A stretch of DNA of 64,000 nucleotides from Linanthus parryae (lineage: Eukaryota > Streptophyta > Magnoliopsida > Ericales > Polemoniaceae). Below, in pieces: positions 48,600 through 60,341 of this stretch. Position 1 is the first letter of the stretch; the number at the start of each line of letters is the position of its first letter. A model generated the notes under the pieces. The model saw only the letters and a list, made by a program, of their open reading frames with translations, did not search any database and was not told the origin of the DNA. Where the stretch lies: positions 59,543,718 to 59,607,717 of the forward strand of contig JALGPY010000004.1 of the NCBI GenBank assembly GCA_023055425.1, given 5' to 3'. A program made the position numbers and the translations under genes.

Positions 48600-50301
48600 T
48601 CTTCAAGACCAGAGAAGATATATGGAGAACCTGAACCATGGTCTCCAAGAAAGAGATTCAAATATCTTTCTTCTCATCCAGCTGACAATATCATCCCTGA
48701 CCCAACCACTGGTACACAAACAAGGTCACAGTTGAAAAAAAATGCCTTCAATGCTTTCATTTCTCTTTTAGAACCCAAAACTGTAAAGGAAGCTTTACAA
48801 GAAGCAGACTGGACTATATCTATGCAAAGTGAACTTAATGAGTTTGAAATAAACAAGGTGTGGAACCTAGTTCCTCCACCTACAAACTAGTCTGTCATTT
48901 CTACCAGATGGGTGTTCAGAAACAAACTGGATGAGGATGGCAATGTGATCAGAAACAAAGCAAGGTTCGTTTCTCAAGGTTACAATCAAGAAGAAGGTAT
49001 TGATTATGAGTAACCTTTGCTCCAGTTTCCAGGTTAGAAGCAATTAGAATTCTGCTTGCATTTGAACTTTTCAAAATTATGAAACTATTTCAAATGGATG
49101 TAAAATGTGCTTTTCTCAATGGCTATTTACAAGAAGAAGTTTATGTTTCACAACCTCCTGCTTTTGAAAGTGATAAGTTTCCAGATCATGTTCATAAACT
49201 TGACAAAGCTCTTTATGGTTTGAAACAAGCTTTAAGGGCTTGGTATGAAAGATTCTCATAGTTTCTGCTTGAAAATGATTTCAAAAGAGGATTGGTAGAC
49301 AAGACCCTTTTCATAAACACTCATGAGAAAGATCTACTTGTAGTTCAGATTTATGTTGATGATATTCTGTTTGGAGCTACCAGTGATCTTCTATGCAAAG
49401 AATTCTCAAGTCTTATGAGCAGGGAATTCGAAATGAGTATGATAAGAGACTTGAACTTCTTCCTTGGATTTCAAATACAGCAATTGAAGAAGGGCATCTT
49501 TCTGCATCAAAGAAAATATACTAGGGACTTGCTGAGAAAGTAAAACTTGTCTCAATCCAAAGACATTAAGAGTCAAATGAGTTCTACACTGTCTTTAGAT
49601 AAAGATGAATCTGGTAAGAGTGTCCATGTTAAAGAGTATAGAGGTATGATTGGATCATTGATATACCTTACTGCTAGTAGACCAGATATCATGTTCAGTG
49701 TATGTATGTGTGCAAGATTTCAAGCTGATCCAAAGGAATCACACTTAACTGCTGTGAAGAGAATTTTCAAATATATCAATGGTACCAAACACTTAGGGAT
49801 TTGGTATCCAAGACATTCTAACTTCTCTTTGCATGGATTTCAGATGCTGACTTTGCAGGTTACAAATTTGATAGAAAAAGCACTTCTGGAACTTGCCAAT
49901 TTATTGGATCATCTCTGATCTGGCACTCCAAGAAACAAAACTCAAATGCTTTATCAACAGCTGAAGCTGAATATATATCTGCAGGACCATGTTGTTCACA
50001 AGTATTATCGATTGCTCAACAATTTAGGGATCCTGGATTTGATTTCAGAAGTATTCCCATCAAGTGTGACAACACTATAGCAATATCTATTACAAAGAAT
50101 CCAGTACAGCATTCAGAAACCAAGCATATTGATGTCAGACATCATTTCATCAGATATCATGCTGAAAAAGGTGATATTGTACTTGAATTTGTTTCTACTA
50201 ACATGCAACTTGCAGATATCTTCACTAAACCATTGCCAGATGAAAGATTTTCAGCCCTAAGACTGGAATTAGGCATGCTAAATAAGGATGCATTGGTTTA
50301 G
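48600..50301 (+). pseudogene. SV-B reverse transcriptase and RNase H, with stops and a frameshift
   Basis: It resumes the pol frame after TK-E ('SSRPEKIYGEPEPWSPRKRF'). Stops lie at 48888, about 49010, 49258 and 49541. RT keeps '[20 protein letters not shown]', '[16 protein letters not shown]' and an intact 'QIYVDDILFGAT' (about 49347-49382). RNase H: 'KEYRGMIGSLIYLTASRPDIMF', then a frameshift near 49845 in 'HGF..DADFAGYKFDRKSTSG', then 'ALSTAEAEYIS', 'DVRHHFIR' and 'DIFTKPLPDERF', ending with TAG at 50299. Active-site residues are kept but the frame is not. Confidence 0.92.
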
Positions 50302-50752
50302 GGGGAGCATCAGATAAGGAAGGTAAGTTATTATGTGTTTCAAAGGTTTGAACTGATTTTCAAAGCCTTGAAAATCTATTCAAAACATTGTTCTTATGTG
50401 TTTCAGCATAACAGCATTTCAAGACCTTGAAACTATTTTAAAAGCCTTGAAAATAAGTCTGATAACTGCTTAGTGAATAAGTTTTGGTTAGTATTGGGTG
50501 GTATCTTTGTAGATATTTGCTCAATAATGCCCCTACCTTTTTCAAAATTGATTTTCAGCAAAATATAGTATTAAATTATTTATTTCTAACAGCTTCAAAG
50601 ATTTGAATATTTGTTGATCATTACAGATCTTTTAAGATCAGAAAAATATTGCAGTTTCCTTTTCAAATACAAACTCTCTGAGTATTTGTCTCCTTCTCCT
50701 CTCCTTCACTCCGTATCAAATCCACCTCTCTCTATTCTTCTCCCAAACCCTA
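50302..50752 (+). other. SV-B spacer between pol and the extra ORF
   Basis: These 451 bp are non-coding. They start GGGGGAGCA (a purine tract just after the pol stop, also present as TGCTCCCCC in SV-C at about 60335) and contain four or five diverged palindrome motifs at 50338-50460. The leader just before the ORF is CT-rich (50690-50750). An additional internal primer tract is possible. Confidence 0.6.
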
Positions 50753-52852
50753 ATGAGCTCTAGAAGAGCCTAAGACAGAATCAAGATTGCCGGAGGTTCA
50801 AAAGAGAGTACATGGAAGAAGAGAAAGGCAGCAGTGGATGAAGTTCAAGATATTAGTGGAGACTCTAGCTCTAGAACTCCTAGTGCAGAGGCAGTTGGAG
50901 AGCTTCCTCCACCACAGAAGAAAGTCAAGAAGGATGCAACTCCCTCATCAAAAAAGAAGAAGAAGAAGAAGAAGAAGAAGAAGAAGAAGAAGAAGAAGAA
51001 GAAGAAGAAGAAGAAGAAGAAGAAGAAGAAGAAGAAGAAGAAGAAGAAGAAGAAGAAGAAGAAGAAGAAGAAGAAGAAGAAGAAGAAGAAGAAGAAGAAG
51101 AAGAAGAAGAAGAAGAAGAAGAAGAAGAAGAAGAAGAAGAAGAAGAAGAAGAAGAAGAAGAAGAAGAAGAAGAAGAAGAAGAAGAAGAAGAAGAAGAAGG
51201 AGAAGCAGAAGGAGAAGGAGAAGCAGAAGGAGAAGGAGAAGAAGAAGGAGAAGGAGAAGAAGAAGGAGAAGGAGAAGAAGAAGAAGAAGAAGAAGAAGAA
51301 GAAGAAGAAGAAGAAGAAGAAAGAGAAAGTTAGTACAGAGAAGCAACCAGATACAGAGATCTCCAGCCCCAAGAAGTTGAAGAAAAAGAAGAAGGCAACT
51401 CAAGTTGAAAAAGGGAAAGGAAAGGTAACAGAGGAACAGCCAGAGGACAATGTGGAGAAAGCATTGCAGATCTACTCAAAGAACACTGCTCCTGAGGAAT
51501 CTTGGTTCATCTCAAACACTTAAAAAGGTCAGTGGTTGGATGGTTTTGCATCTAGGAAGATTTCTTTCTGCAGTTTGATCAGTATGCATATGTTACTTGG
51601 AATGAATCTGAACTGTACCACTATGTTGAAGAAAAGCTCTTTGTGGTTCATGCTAAACCCCCCTGAGCTAGCCTATCCTAGACTCACCAGATTCTTCTAT
51701 CTCAAAATGAAGCAACTTAAGAATTATCCACACTTAGTTATCAAGTCTTTAGTTGCTGGAGTTACCACAGAACTAGATCATGTTGAGTTTGCATCTGTCT
51801 TAGGGTTTCCTAAGAGGTATGACACACAGAACTACCCTCCCAAGAATGAAGCCTTGAAGTTGGCCGGAGAAGAATTCTTCTTACCTAATGTTCCTGCCTC
51901 ATCCAAAAAGTTAACACACTCTGTGTTAAATGTTGAAGCTAAAGTTCTATTCACTCTCTTGATGAGATGCATCTTTCCAAGGGAACATTCTAAGGAGTTA
52001 GTTACTGAGAGGGTGTTGTACATCATCTATTTAATCATGCATGGCTATGATATTGATCTACAGAAACATGTAATGGAACACATGCTATTCAGTCAAACAG
52101 ATCAGAGAAAGCATCCACTACCTTATGCAAACTTGCTCACTCAATTCTTCCAACACCTTGAGATTCCTACTGCTGGTGAAAAGTCTATAACTTCTTGAAT
52201 TGGGTTGCTCAATGAGAAGGCTTTTGAGAAGATTGGGGTAGTTAAGACCAAAGCGAAAGTTTGGAAGTTGTATTCAGATTTGACTGAGGAATAGCTGAAT
52301 GCAAAGTAATTTGTTAAACTCAAGGCCTTAACTCCTACTTCAAGCCAGACATCTCAACCTCCTCATTTGTCTTCAATCCTTCAGATACTTGATGGTCTAG
52401 AGATGGACAATAGTGAGATCAAAGAGAATCAGCATGGGTTTAAGACTGATCTCTCACAGGTCAAATACATGGTGGAAACTATCTTTAGAAGCATGACTGT
52501 GTTTGATATCCCTGAGGATGAAGAAGGTGCCAAGAAAGATGGCTCTGACAAGAACTTGCCAAGTGAACATTCCAACCAGGAAGAAGCTGCTCCAGTCAAA
52601 GATAAAGGCAAACAGGTGGTAGTTGAACAAGTTGCTCCAGAAGGAGATGAAGTAGACAGTCCTGACTCAGATGATTTGCTGATTACTCCGAAGAAGAAAA
52701 AGAAATCTCCAAAGACTGCCACTAAGGACAAGACTGAAGAAGTGACTGCTGCTGGTGAGAATGAATAGGAACAAGAAGAATAGGATAAGACTGATGAAGA
52801 TAGTGAGGAAGCAGAGGGAGATCAGGATGGAGATGAAGACACAACCCCTTAA
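50753..52852 (+). pseudogene. Extra ORF after pol of SV-B (plant transposon-protein-like domain), broken
   Basis: Read from ATG at 50753, with a stop after six codons and a shifted frame from about 50834. The N-terminus is Ser/Pro/Lys-rich ('SGDSSSRTPSAEA'), then a Lys run encoded by an (AAG)n expansion, then a folded middle part: 'LNPPELAYPRLTRFFYLKMKQL' (about 51655-51720), 'VEFASVLGFPKRYDT', 'VLFTLLMRCIFPREHSKELVTE' and 'LPYANLLTQFFQHLEIP' (to 52170). A stop lies at 52197 and more near 52300. The C-terminus (52367-52850) is acidic, with 'DSPDSDDLLITPKKKKKSPK', and ends at 52852. The middle resembles the 'putative plant transposon protein' family, from memory of its pattern. No signal peptide or membrane helix is visible, so it does not look like an envelope protein. 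SV-C has the same ORF. Confidence 0.7.
50953..51325 (+). repeat. (AAG)n expansion encoding a Lys run in the SV-B extra ORF
   Basis: AAG is pure to about 51197, then interspersed with GAG and CAG units. SV-C has only about five Lys codons at the equivalent position (about 59660-59685). Confidence 0.95.
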
Positions 52853-53168
52853 TCCTGCCTACTCTTTCTTTCACATTCTTTCTTTTTAAGACTTTTATTT
52901 TCAAAATTCTCCAGAAACAGATCCAACATGTTCTTATTCTTTTTGATGAAATTCAAAAAGGGGGAGAAAAATCTTAGGTTGTTTTAACTTTTTTCTGTTT
53001 AGATGACCTATATTTTGGTCAGTAGGATTTTCTGCAACTTACTTGCAGTTTTTGCTTTTGGTCATTAATAAGTTGGATCTTTTGAAATTACTGTGTTATT
53101 GTTATTATGTGCTAATCATTATTTTTTTGCAGAAACTAATAATCAAAACAGTTGAGGTTTTGTCTTTC
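52853..53168 (+). other. SV-B 3' untranslated region
   Basis: These 316 bp are AT-rich and non-coding between the extra ORF and the polypurine tract. They contain AAAAAGGGGGAGAA (about 52946-52960), a second purine tract like the one next to the LTR. Multiple purine tracts are reported for Sireviruses. Confidence 0.6.
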
Positions 53169-53169
53169 A

Positions 53170-53182
53170 TCAAGGGGGAGAT
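53170..53182 (+). promoter_or_regulatory. SV-B polypurine tract
   Basis: TCAAGGGGGAGAT lies immediately before the 3' LTR (TGTAAGG). It is conserved in SV-C as the reverse complement at 57869-57880. Confidence 0.92.
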
Positions 53183-54504
53183 TGTAAGGTCACAGGTTTC
53201 ATGGACTTCAAATACTTAGGAATTTCAAGGCCTTGAACCAGTTTCAAAAGCCAAGAATCAGGTTTCACAGGCTTGTCTTGTAATAGCAGAGCTATTTCAA
53301 GACCTTGAACCAGGGATTCAAAGCCATGAAACTTACTGACCTGCATACATGTTCTGATGGGGAGTTTCTCTAAACTCTTTTGATTTAAATCTATCCCTCT
53401 CACCCCTGTACTTGTTGTGTTATTATTTGATGATGAAAGAAAAACTGTTTTGATATATCTAACATGTTTAATCCATTGTTTTTACTCAGTTTTGCAGGGA
53501 ATTTTTTATTCCCTAGATGTGCAGTATTTGTTTCCTTATCTAGATTTTGCAGGAAGGAAATCACTTAGTGAAGATGATCCTGTGATCAATCAGAGACTCA
53601 TGACAGCTTCAAAAATTGTTTAAAGACAATATCACAACAATATCTCTGAATATTGTGATCAACTATCCGTTGGAGAAAGTTGTTAAGAGAGTCAAAGTTT
53701 GTTGCCTACAAAGTAGGAAGTTGTTGCTGAAAATCTGGGAAGATTTGCAGAGCTTCAAACAGTATAAATGGAGCTCATATTGAGTCAACAAGATATACCA
53801 CTCAACGGGCAAAAAAAAAAAAACACCATTCTGGATTGACAAGCATCAAAGAAGTTCATCACTCTCACAATCCAACTCACAGAAGTTCACTGCATTCTTG
53901 ACCGCAGTTCTACATTCTAGTGTTATTTTGTATTGTGCTTTATTGGTAGATCATTTCTGTAATTCTTCTATATTTCATTGTCAAGGATTGTTCAAGGTTA
54001 AAAATAGAGAATTCTTAGTTAATCAGTTAGCTAGAGCAGGTACTAGATAGGTTAGGGAGAACCACAAGCTGTAACAGAGTAAGGGAACTCTCTGTGCTTG
54101 AGATCTCGGGCATAGATTTTGATTAATAAGAATTGAGTTGAAAATGCTATAGGGAGAAGATCCCTGAGGTAGAGACGTAGGTCCAAGTGGATTGAACTCT
54201 TTAAATCCTTTGTCTCTTGCATTTACAAATCATTCACAATCATAGTTTTTACTGCATTCAAACTTGTCTGTTTTTAAGAGATTGAAACTCTTTTCAACGC
54301 CTTGAAAAAGACTTATCTGTTTCACTGCAAAATGTATTTCTTTTCAAAGGCTTGAATTTTTGTTCAAGGCCTTGAACTCCTTTGCACTTGAACTAAAACT
54401 CTTTTCCTCCACAAGTTTTGCAAGAAGTTGGCATACTCTATTCAACCCCCCCCCCCTCTTCTAGAGTATCTGTGTTGCATATCCATCTGCATACTCTCCT
54501 TTCA
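53183..54504 (+). repeat. SV-B 3' LTR (1322 bp)
   Basis: It runs from TGTAAGGTCACA to CTCCTTTCA and holds the 248 bp missing from the 5' LTR. Palindrome cores lie at 53226 and 54365, with near-copies at about 54290. It is followed by the TAGTT duplication. Confidence 0.94.
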
Positions 54505-54509
54505 TAGTT

Positions 54510-55896
54510 TAGTATGAACAATAAATTGGCTAGAATATTCATTATATTATTTATTGAGATATTTAATATAATGAAGTCCTTAGATTTACAATTGTGTTGT
54601 TTATCTTAAATATCCCTAGTTCATTATAATGATTAATGAGACCATCATCTATAGACTAGTATGGGGTTGGATTGATTTGGAGATATCACGATCCAATACA
54701 TTGGTATGCATTAGGAGTAATGGCACATTGGATTGACCCATCTCCGATAAGGCTACATACATGTTATATAAAGTCACAAGTGCATCTCGCGGTGACAACA
54801 GTATTGTCATCCTTAGACTTGAAGTCACTGGATCTTATAGTTGTGGAATATTGTGTTTTCGTAGCGTCAAATTCTACACCGTGACTGGGTAGTCATAAAG
54901 GCGCGTATTGGACACAATGGGAAGCAAGCTTAGATATCGTAGTGATGTAGATTGAATTTTTCCCTCCCACATAATGGGAGCAAGTATCCTAGGCCACTTG
55001 AGGGATAGTGCATATAGAATGTCTGGCCAGACTCAAATAAATCAATATAGGATATTGACGTTATTTGCACGAATAAGGCTATTCCTAGGATCTAGGAACT
55101 ATGGATTGGATATACGAGTGTGACTTGTATGTCTCGTTTCCAATCCGGATATTGAGACAAAGGGATGAGACAATACTTGCACAAGGTTTGTCGGATGACT
55201 ATTTCTATTTGTTGGCTAGAATGGATGTGTTGCTAGAGGCCGCTCCATATTAGTAAATAGTTACTACCAACTAAGTAGAAACCTATGGGGTCACACGCCA
55301 TATAGGATTGAAATATGCTTGGGAATGAATTAATATAATTAATTAATTATAAGGATCAAATCGCAACAACTTTCTAACCTAGTAGGACTAATATGCAAGT
55401 TGGACTAATACGAGCTTGAGTAGGATTAGGAGAGGGCCTTTATGTAGTAACAAGGAGTTGTTGGACTATATAAAGGATGCTCCTAGCTTCCTTCCCAATG
55501 ACTAATGCTCATAACATAATTTGAGTAGGAGAGAATCAAGGAGAGAGCAAGACAACAAGAAGGGCGAACCCCCCCCCCCTTGCCATTCGCCCCTACCCAT
55601 CGGCCAAGAAGAGAGGCTGCTACTCTCTTTTGGTGTTCCGTTGCGTGATTTCTTCTTCTTCTTCTATTCATCCTAGCTAGCACAAGGAGATTGGAGGATC
55701 TAGATCTCAATCCTAGGCGTGGATCAACCGTAGAGACGTGATACTTTTCGCGTTAGAAGTCATCAAAGGAGACCTACAAGGTACATAACACGAATCATTT
55801 ACCATCGTCATGAATTCTCTTCTTGTGATCCTTGGAGGGTCTTTATCGGATAAACTATTGTTTATTCCGCTCCGTATCCAAGATCAAAACCCTACA
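54510..55896 (+). repeat. C2-G 5' LTR, remainder
   Basis: It is the reverse complement of C2-F 17850-19240 along its length ('AATATAATGAAGTCCTTAGAT', 'CCTATGGGGTCACACGCC', 'GACTATATAAAGGATGCTCCTAGCTTC'). TATATAAA at about 55467 is a likely LTR TATA box. It ends AAAACCCTACA. A C-run (55569-55579) is specific to this copy. Confidence 0.9.
55467..55474 (+). promoter_or_regulatory. TATA box in the C2-G LTR
   Basis: TATATAAA in GGACTATATAAAGGATGC is conserved in both C2-F LTRs (complement at about 18258 and 25283). It probably drives element RNA. Confidence 0.6.
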
Positions 55897-55897
55897 G

Positions 55898-55910
55898 TGG
55901 TATCAGAACC
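55898..55910 (+). promoter_or_regulatory. C2-G primer-binding site
   Basis: TGGTATCAGAACC lies one base after the LTR. It differs at its end from the SV site and is close to initiator tRNA-Met type sites of plant copia elements. Confidence 0.8.
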
Positions 55911-56560
55911 ACAGGTAGTAGAGCATAATGTGGTTTATGTGTTACGTTTTTGTTATTTTTCACCTATAATTATTAAAACAACAAATTAAGCATACAGATG
56001 TGTGTTGAATTTGATTCACCCAAACAAGATCTTCTTACATTGGATGTATGAATTAGTGAGTTTGAGAAATTTTAGGATCTTAGATCTAGAGTTCTCGGGC
56101 ATCCAATTGGAAAAAGGAGTTTTTTCAATAAGGAAACAACCAAACTTGGGCAACAAGGCAAGGAGTTGTTTGGGAAACAACTCCTAAAGGAGGTTCCCCC
56201 CCCCCCTAGGGGACCGCCACTCCTTCCTTGCCGCCCAAGCTAGGCTCGGCCAAGGGTCCGGAGCAGCCCTAGCGCACGGCCTAGCCGTGTGGGCTACAGG
56301 CCGGCCGGCCCAAGGACTTGGGATGTCCATTTAGGGGTTCGGCCAAGCTTTGGTGGGCCCTATTGGACCGTTTTGACCCTAGTAATCCTAAAATAAACTA
56401 AAATTGACTAAGCATGTTAAAAAATGGTCTTAACTGTTCATGTGCAATTCTTATGGTGATTGGATATGGCCTTAGATGTGGTTTGTTGTGAGTATTTAAT
56501 TTTTGTGGTTTGTATACGGCCTGCAAGCTGATCAATTTGATGTAATAATTAATTTGGGTT
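55911..56560 (+). other. C2-G leader, interrupted by SV-C
   Basis: This non-coding sequence is homologous (reverse complement) to 24220-24860 and 230-750. A GC-rich patch with a C-run lies at 56180-56350. It ends in GGGTT next to SV-C; the second copy of a duplication would be outside the window. Confidence 0.8.
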
Positions 56561-57868
56561 TGAAAGTGTGAGTATGCAGTTGTATAAGCAGCTAAGATAC
56601 TCTAGAAGGGGGGGTTGATTAGAGTATGCCAACTTTTTGCAAAACTTGCTAGGAAGATGAAAACTTATGCAAACAATGAGTTTCAAGGCCTTGAACACAA
56701 GTTCAAGCCTTTAAGTAGATGCAGAGACTTTAGAGAAAGTATGCCTTTTTCAAGGCCTTGAAAACAAGTTCAAACCCTTGTAAAATTAACAGTTTTGGTA
56801 TGCTGCAAAAGCATTGCAAGTAAATGAACTGAAAACGCACAAGACAAGTGATTTATAGAGTTCAGTCCACTTGGACCTACGTTTCTACCTCTGGGATTAG
56901 ATCCCTACAGGATTTTCAACTCAATTATTATTAATCAAAAGCTAAGCCCTAGAACTCAAGCACAGAGAGTTCCCTTACTCTGTTACAGCTTGTGGTTTTC
57001 TCTAACATGTCTAGTACCTGCTCTAGCTAACTGGTTAACTAAGAATTCTCTATTTTTCACTTTGAGCAATCCTTGATAATGAATGTATAAATAATACAGA
57101 AATGATCTACCAATATAGCTCTATACAGAAGAACACTTAAGAGTAGAAAATTGCAGTGAAATGCAGTGAACTTATGTGAATGGATTGGAATAGATGAAGA
57201 CTTCTTTGATGCTTGTCAATCTAGAATACTTCCCCTCTGTATTTTCCCGTTGAGTATTTTATCTTGTTGCTTCAAATTTGAGCTCTATATATACTTCAAA
57301 CAGCTCTGCAAATCTCCCCAGATTTTCAGCAACCACCTTCCTATTTCGTAGGCAACCGAGTTTGACTACATTGAAATATTCTTTACCGGTTGGATGATCA
57401 CAATCTTCAGAGATATTGTTGTAATATTTCATTTAACCATCATGAGAAGCTGTCATACATGTCTGATTGATCAAAATATCAAAGTATTCAAGTGTTTCCA
57501 ATCTGCAGCAATTCAGTTTTGGAAACAATCCTGCAAAACTTAGAAACAAAACTTCCTGCATTATCATGGTCAAACAGAAGATATATTGCGATTCAAAACA
57601 TGTTAAACAATTTTTCTTTCATCATCTAATAATAGATAATCAAACATATGAAGGAAAGAGAGTAAATCAAATCAGAGAGTTAGCATAAAAACTCCCCCTG
57701 AGAATATGCATTCAGGTTAAGCAGTTTCAAGGCTTTGAATCCAGTTTCAAGGCCTAGAAAATAGCCAAACTATTTTCAAGCCTCTAAAGCTGATTCAAGG
57801 CTTTGAAAGCTGATTCAAGGCCTTGAAATAGTCAAGCTATTTCAAGTCTTGTACAACCTGAGCTTTCA
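56561..57868 (-). repeat. SV-C 3' LTR (1308 bp)
   Basis: On the minus strand it runs from TGAAAGCTCAGG to CTCACACTTTCA. It has a perfect palindrome at 56748-56763 and cores at 56684 and 57816, with diverged copies at about 57725-57800. The conserved segment with AAGAATTCTC (about 57040) is shared with all SV LTRs. Confidence 0.9.
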
Positions 57869-57880
57869 ATCTCCCCCTTG
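57869..57880 (-). promoter_or_regulatory. SV-C polypurine tract
   Basis: On the minus strand it reads CAAGGGGGAGAT, directly before the LTR. A second tract, AAAAAGGGGGAGAAAATT, lies about 190 bp upstream (58057-58074). Confidence 0.9.
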
Positions 57881-58164
57881 ATGAAAGACAAAACCAAATT
57901 CTGTTTGATCCTTAGTCTCTGCAAAATAAATTGATTAGTCCACAATTTAAACACACAGTATTTCCAAAAAGATCCAACTTATTCAAATACCAACAAAAAC
58001 ACATAAATAGTTCAGCAGATAAAACCAAATAATCCTCAGGCTAAAACCTAGAATTTTCTCCCCCTTTTTGACTTTCATCAAAAAGATAGAAGATGTTGGA
58101 AAATTTTGAAAACTTAAAGAAAAACTTTAAAGCAGAGAGAATGTGGAAGAAAGAATAGGAAATA

Positions 58165-59884
58165 TTAAGGGGTTTGATCTTCATCTTCATCCTGGTCTTC
58201 TTCCTCTTTCTCATTTTCTTCTTCATTAGTCTTGTCCTGCTCTTCATGTTCCTCTGCAGTCCCTCCTGCAACAGTTGCTTCTTCAGTCTTGTCATTTTCA
58301 GCAGCCTTTGGAGATTTCTTCTTCTTCTTCAAAGTGATCAGCAGCTCATCTGAATCAGGACTATTGGCTTCATCTTCTGCCTGTTCTGCTGCCTGCTTTC
58401 CCGTATCTGAAACTGGAGTAGCTTCTTCCTGGTCTGAATGCTCACTAGGCAAATCCTTGTCCGAATCTCCTTTCTTTGTTCCTTCAGGATCCTCAGACAT
58501 CAAGCAAGTTCATGCTTCTGAAGATACTTTCCACCATATACTTGACATGTCACATATCACTTTCTAGTACAAAAACAGTAGCTTTGACATCCTCCATGTC
58601 AAGTTCTAAACCATCAAGTCTCTGATTGTCTGTAGGCTGAGAAGTCTGACTTGAAGTGGGGGTCAAGGTCTTGGTCTTAGAAAACTTCTTTGCACCTAGT
58701 TCTGCTTCAGTCAAGTCTGAGTAAAGTTTCCAACCTTTCTCTTTTGTTTTCACAACTCCAATTTTCTAAAAGGCTTTCTCATTGAGTTCCCCAAAACCAG
58801 TGCGACTGATTCCTCTCCAGTAAAAGGTATCTCAAAATTCTCAAAGAACAAGGTGCGCAGGTTTGCATATGGTAGAGGGTGAATCCTCTTACTTGTTAGG
58901 CTAAAGAGCATGTGTTCAATTACTAGTTTTGGCAGATCAATCTCATAGCCATGCATAACAAGATACATGATGTGCAGCATTCTCTCAGTCACCAACTCTC
59001 TGGAGTGTTCTCTAGGAAAGACACATCTCACCAGTATAGTATGAAGGACTTTGGCTTCAACATTCAACACACAATGTGTTAACTGTTCGGCTGAGGTTGA
59101 GATGTTTGGAAGAAAGAATTCTTCTTTGGCTAGCTTTAAAGTTTCTGATTTTGGTGGATGGTTGATGGTATCATACCTCTTTGGAAAACCTAACACATTG
59201 GCCAACTCAGAGTGATCTAGTTCAATTACTATCCCAGCAACTTTAGATTTGATCTCCTGCAGTTCTCTTAACTTGGGTTAGGTTCAGGTAGAAGAGTCGG
59301 GTGAGTCTGGGGTAGGCTATTTCTCTAGGATTCAGCATACACCACAAAGAAATCTTCTTTAACATATAGATGCACTTGAGTTTCATGTGTTCCAACACAT
59401 ACTTATTAACCAAACTGCAGAAACCAGTAGATCTTGAAGCAAAACCATCTAACCACTGACCTTTAGTGATGTTTGAGACAAACCATGTCTCATCTGGTGC
59501 TGTGTTCTTTGTTGAGACTTGAGAATAGATATGAAATGTCTTCTCCAGTTGTTCTTCTGGTTGTGCTTCTGTCACCTTCCCTTTCCCTTTTTCTACCAGA
59601 GTTGCTTTCTTCTTTACCTTCTTTGAACTAGTAGGCTCTGTTTCTGGTTGCTTCTCTGTAACAACCTTTTTCTTCTTTTTCTTTTAGGAAGAGGAGGTCT
59701 TAGCCTTCTTTACCTTCTTCTTTGGTGGAGGAGGATCTTGGACGGCCTCTGCACTGGGAGTTCTAGAGCTAGAGTCTCCACTGACTTCTTGAACCTCTTC
59801 CACTACTGCTTTTCTCTTCTTCTCTGAGACAGGTTTCGAACTTCCAGCCATCTTGATTCTGTCTGAGGCCCATCTTGTGCTCAT
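58165..59884 (-). pseudogene. Extra ORF after pol of SV-C (plant transposon-protein-like domain)
   Basis: It runs on the minus strand from ATG at 59884 to TAA at 58165, about 570 residues. The N-terminus ('SGDSSSRTPSAEAVQDPPPP', Lys-rich) has one stop in the Lys run near 59685. The middle part (59575-58750) includes 'LNPREIAYPRLTRLFYLN', 'ANVLGFPKRYDT', 'VRCVFPREHSRELVTERML' and 'LPYANLRTLFFENFEIP', with a frameshift near 59240 and one near 58760. After a stop near 58550, the acidic tail contains 'SPDSDELLITLKKKKKSPK' and ends in Glu/Asp repeats. The order is the same as in SV-B, so the ORF was part of the family before the copies separated. Function is unknown. Confidence 0.75.
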
Positions 59885-60341
59885 TAGGGTTAGGGAGAAG
59901 AAAAGAGAGAGTTGTACTGATACGGAGTGAAGGAGAAGAGAAGAGGATAAATACTGAAAGAGTTTAAGTTTCAAAACGAAACTAGTATCTCTTCTAATTC
60001 TCCAAAAGATTTGCACAGACCAGATAAATTTCAAACTATTATGCCGTTGTAAAATAGAATATACTAATACAATTTTTGGCTAAATCAAACTTTTGAAAAG
60101 GGTAGGGGCTATATTAGGCAAATATCTACAGAGATATCACCCAGTATAGAATGATCCAAGTTTATTGACTATTAATGTAACAGATTCAGTTTCAAGGATT
60201 TGAAAAGGCTTTCAAGGTCTTGAAATACTGTAACACTGCAACAAGTAAAAGTCAAGGCCTTGAACTGATTTTCAAGGCTTTGAAACTCAGTTCAAACCTT
60301 TGTAAACACATACAGCTTACCTTTCTTACCTTATGCTCCCC
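59885..60341 (-). other. SV-C spacer between pol and the extra ORF
   Basis: These 457 bp are non-coding. They contain several palindrome-related motifs (60190-60300, with a core at 60253) and a purine tract just after the pol stop (TGCTCCCCC on the plus strand). Confidence 0.6.

Noticed and set aside
50787..51403. Poly-Arg, poly-Phe and poly-Leu ORFs over the AAG tract
   Set aside because: They are other-frame shadows of the (AAG)n expansion in the extra ORF.
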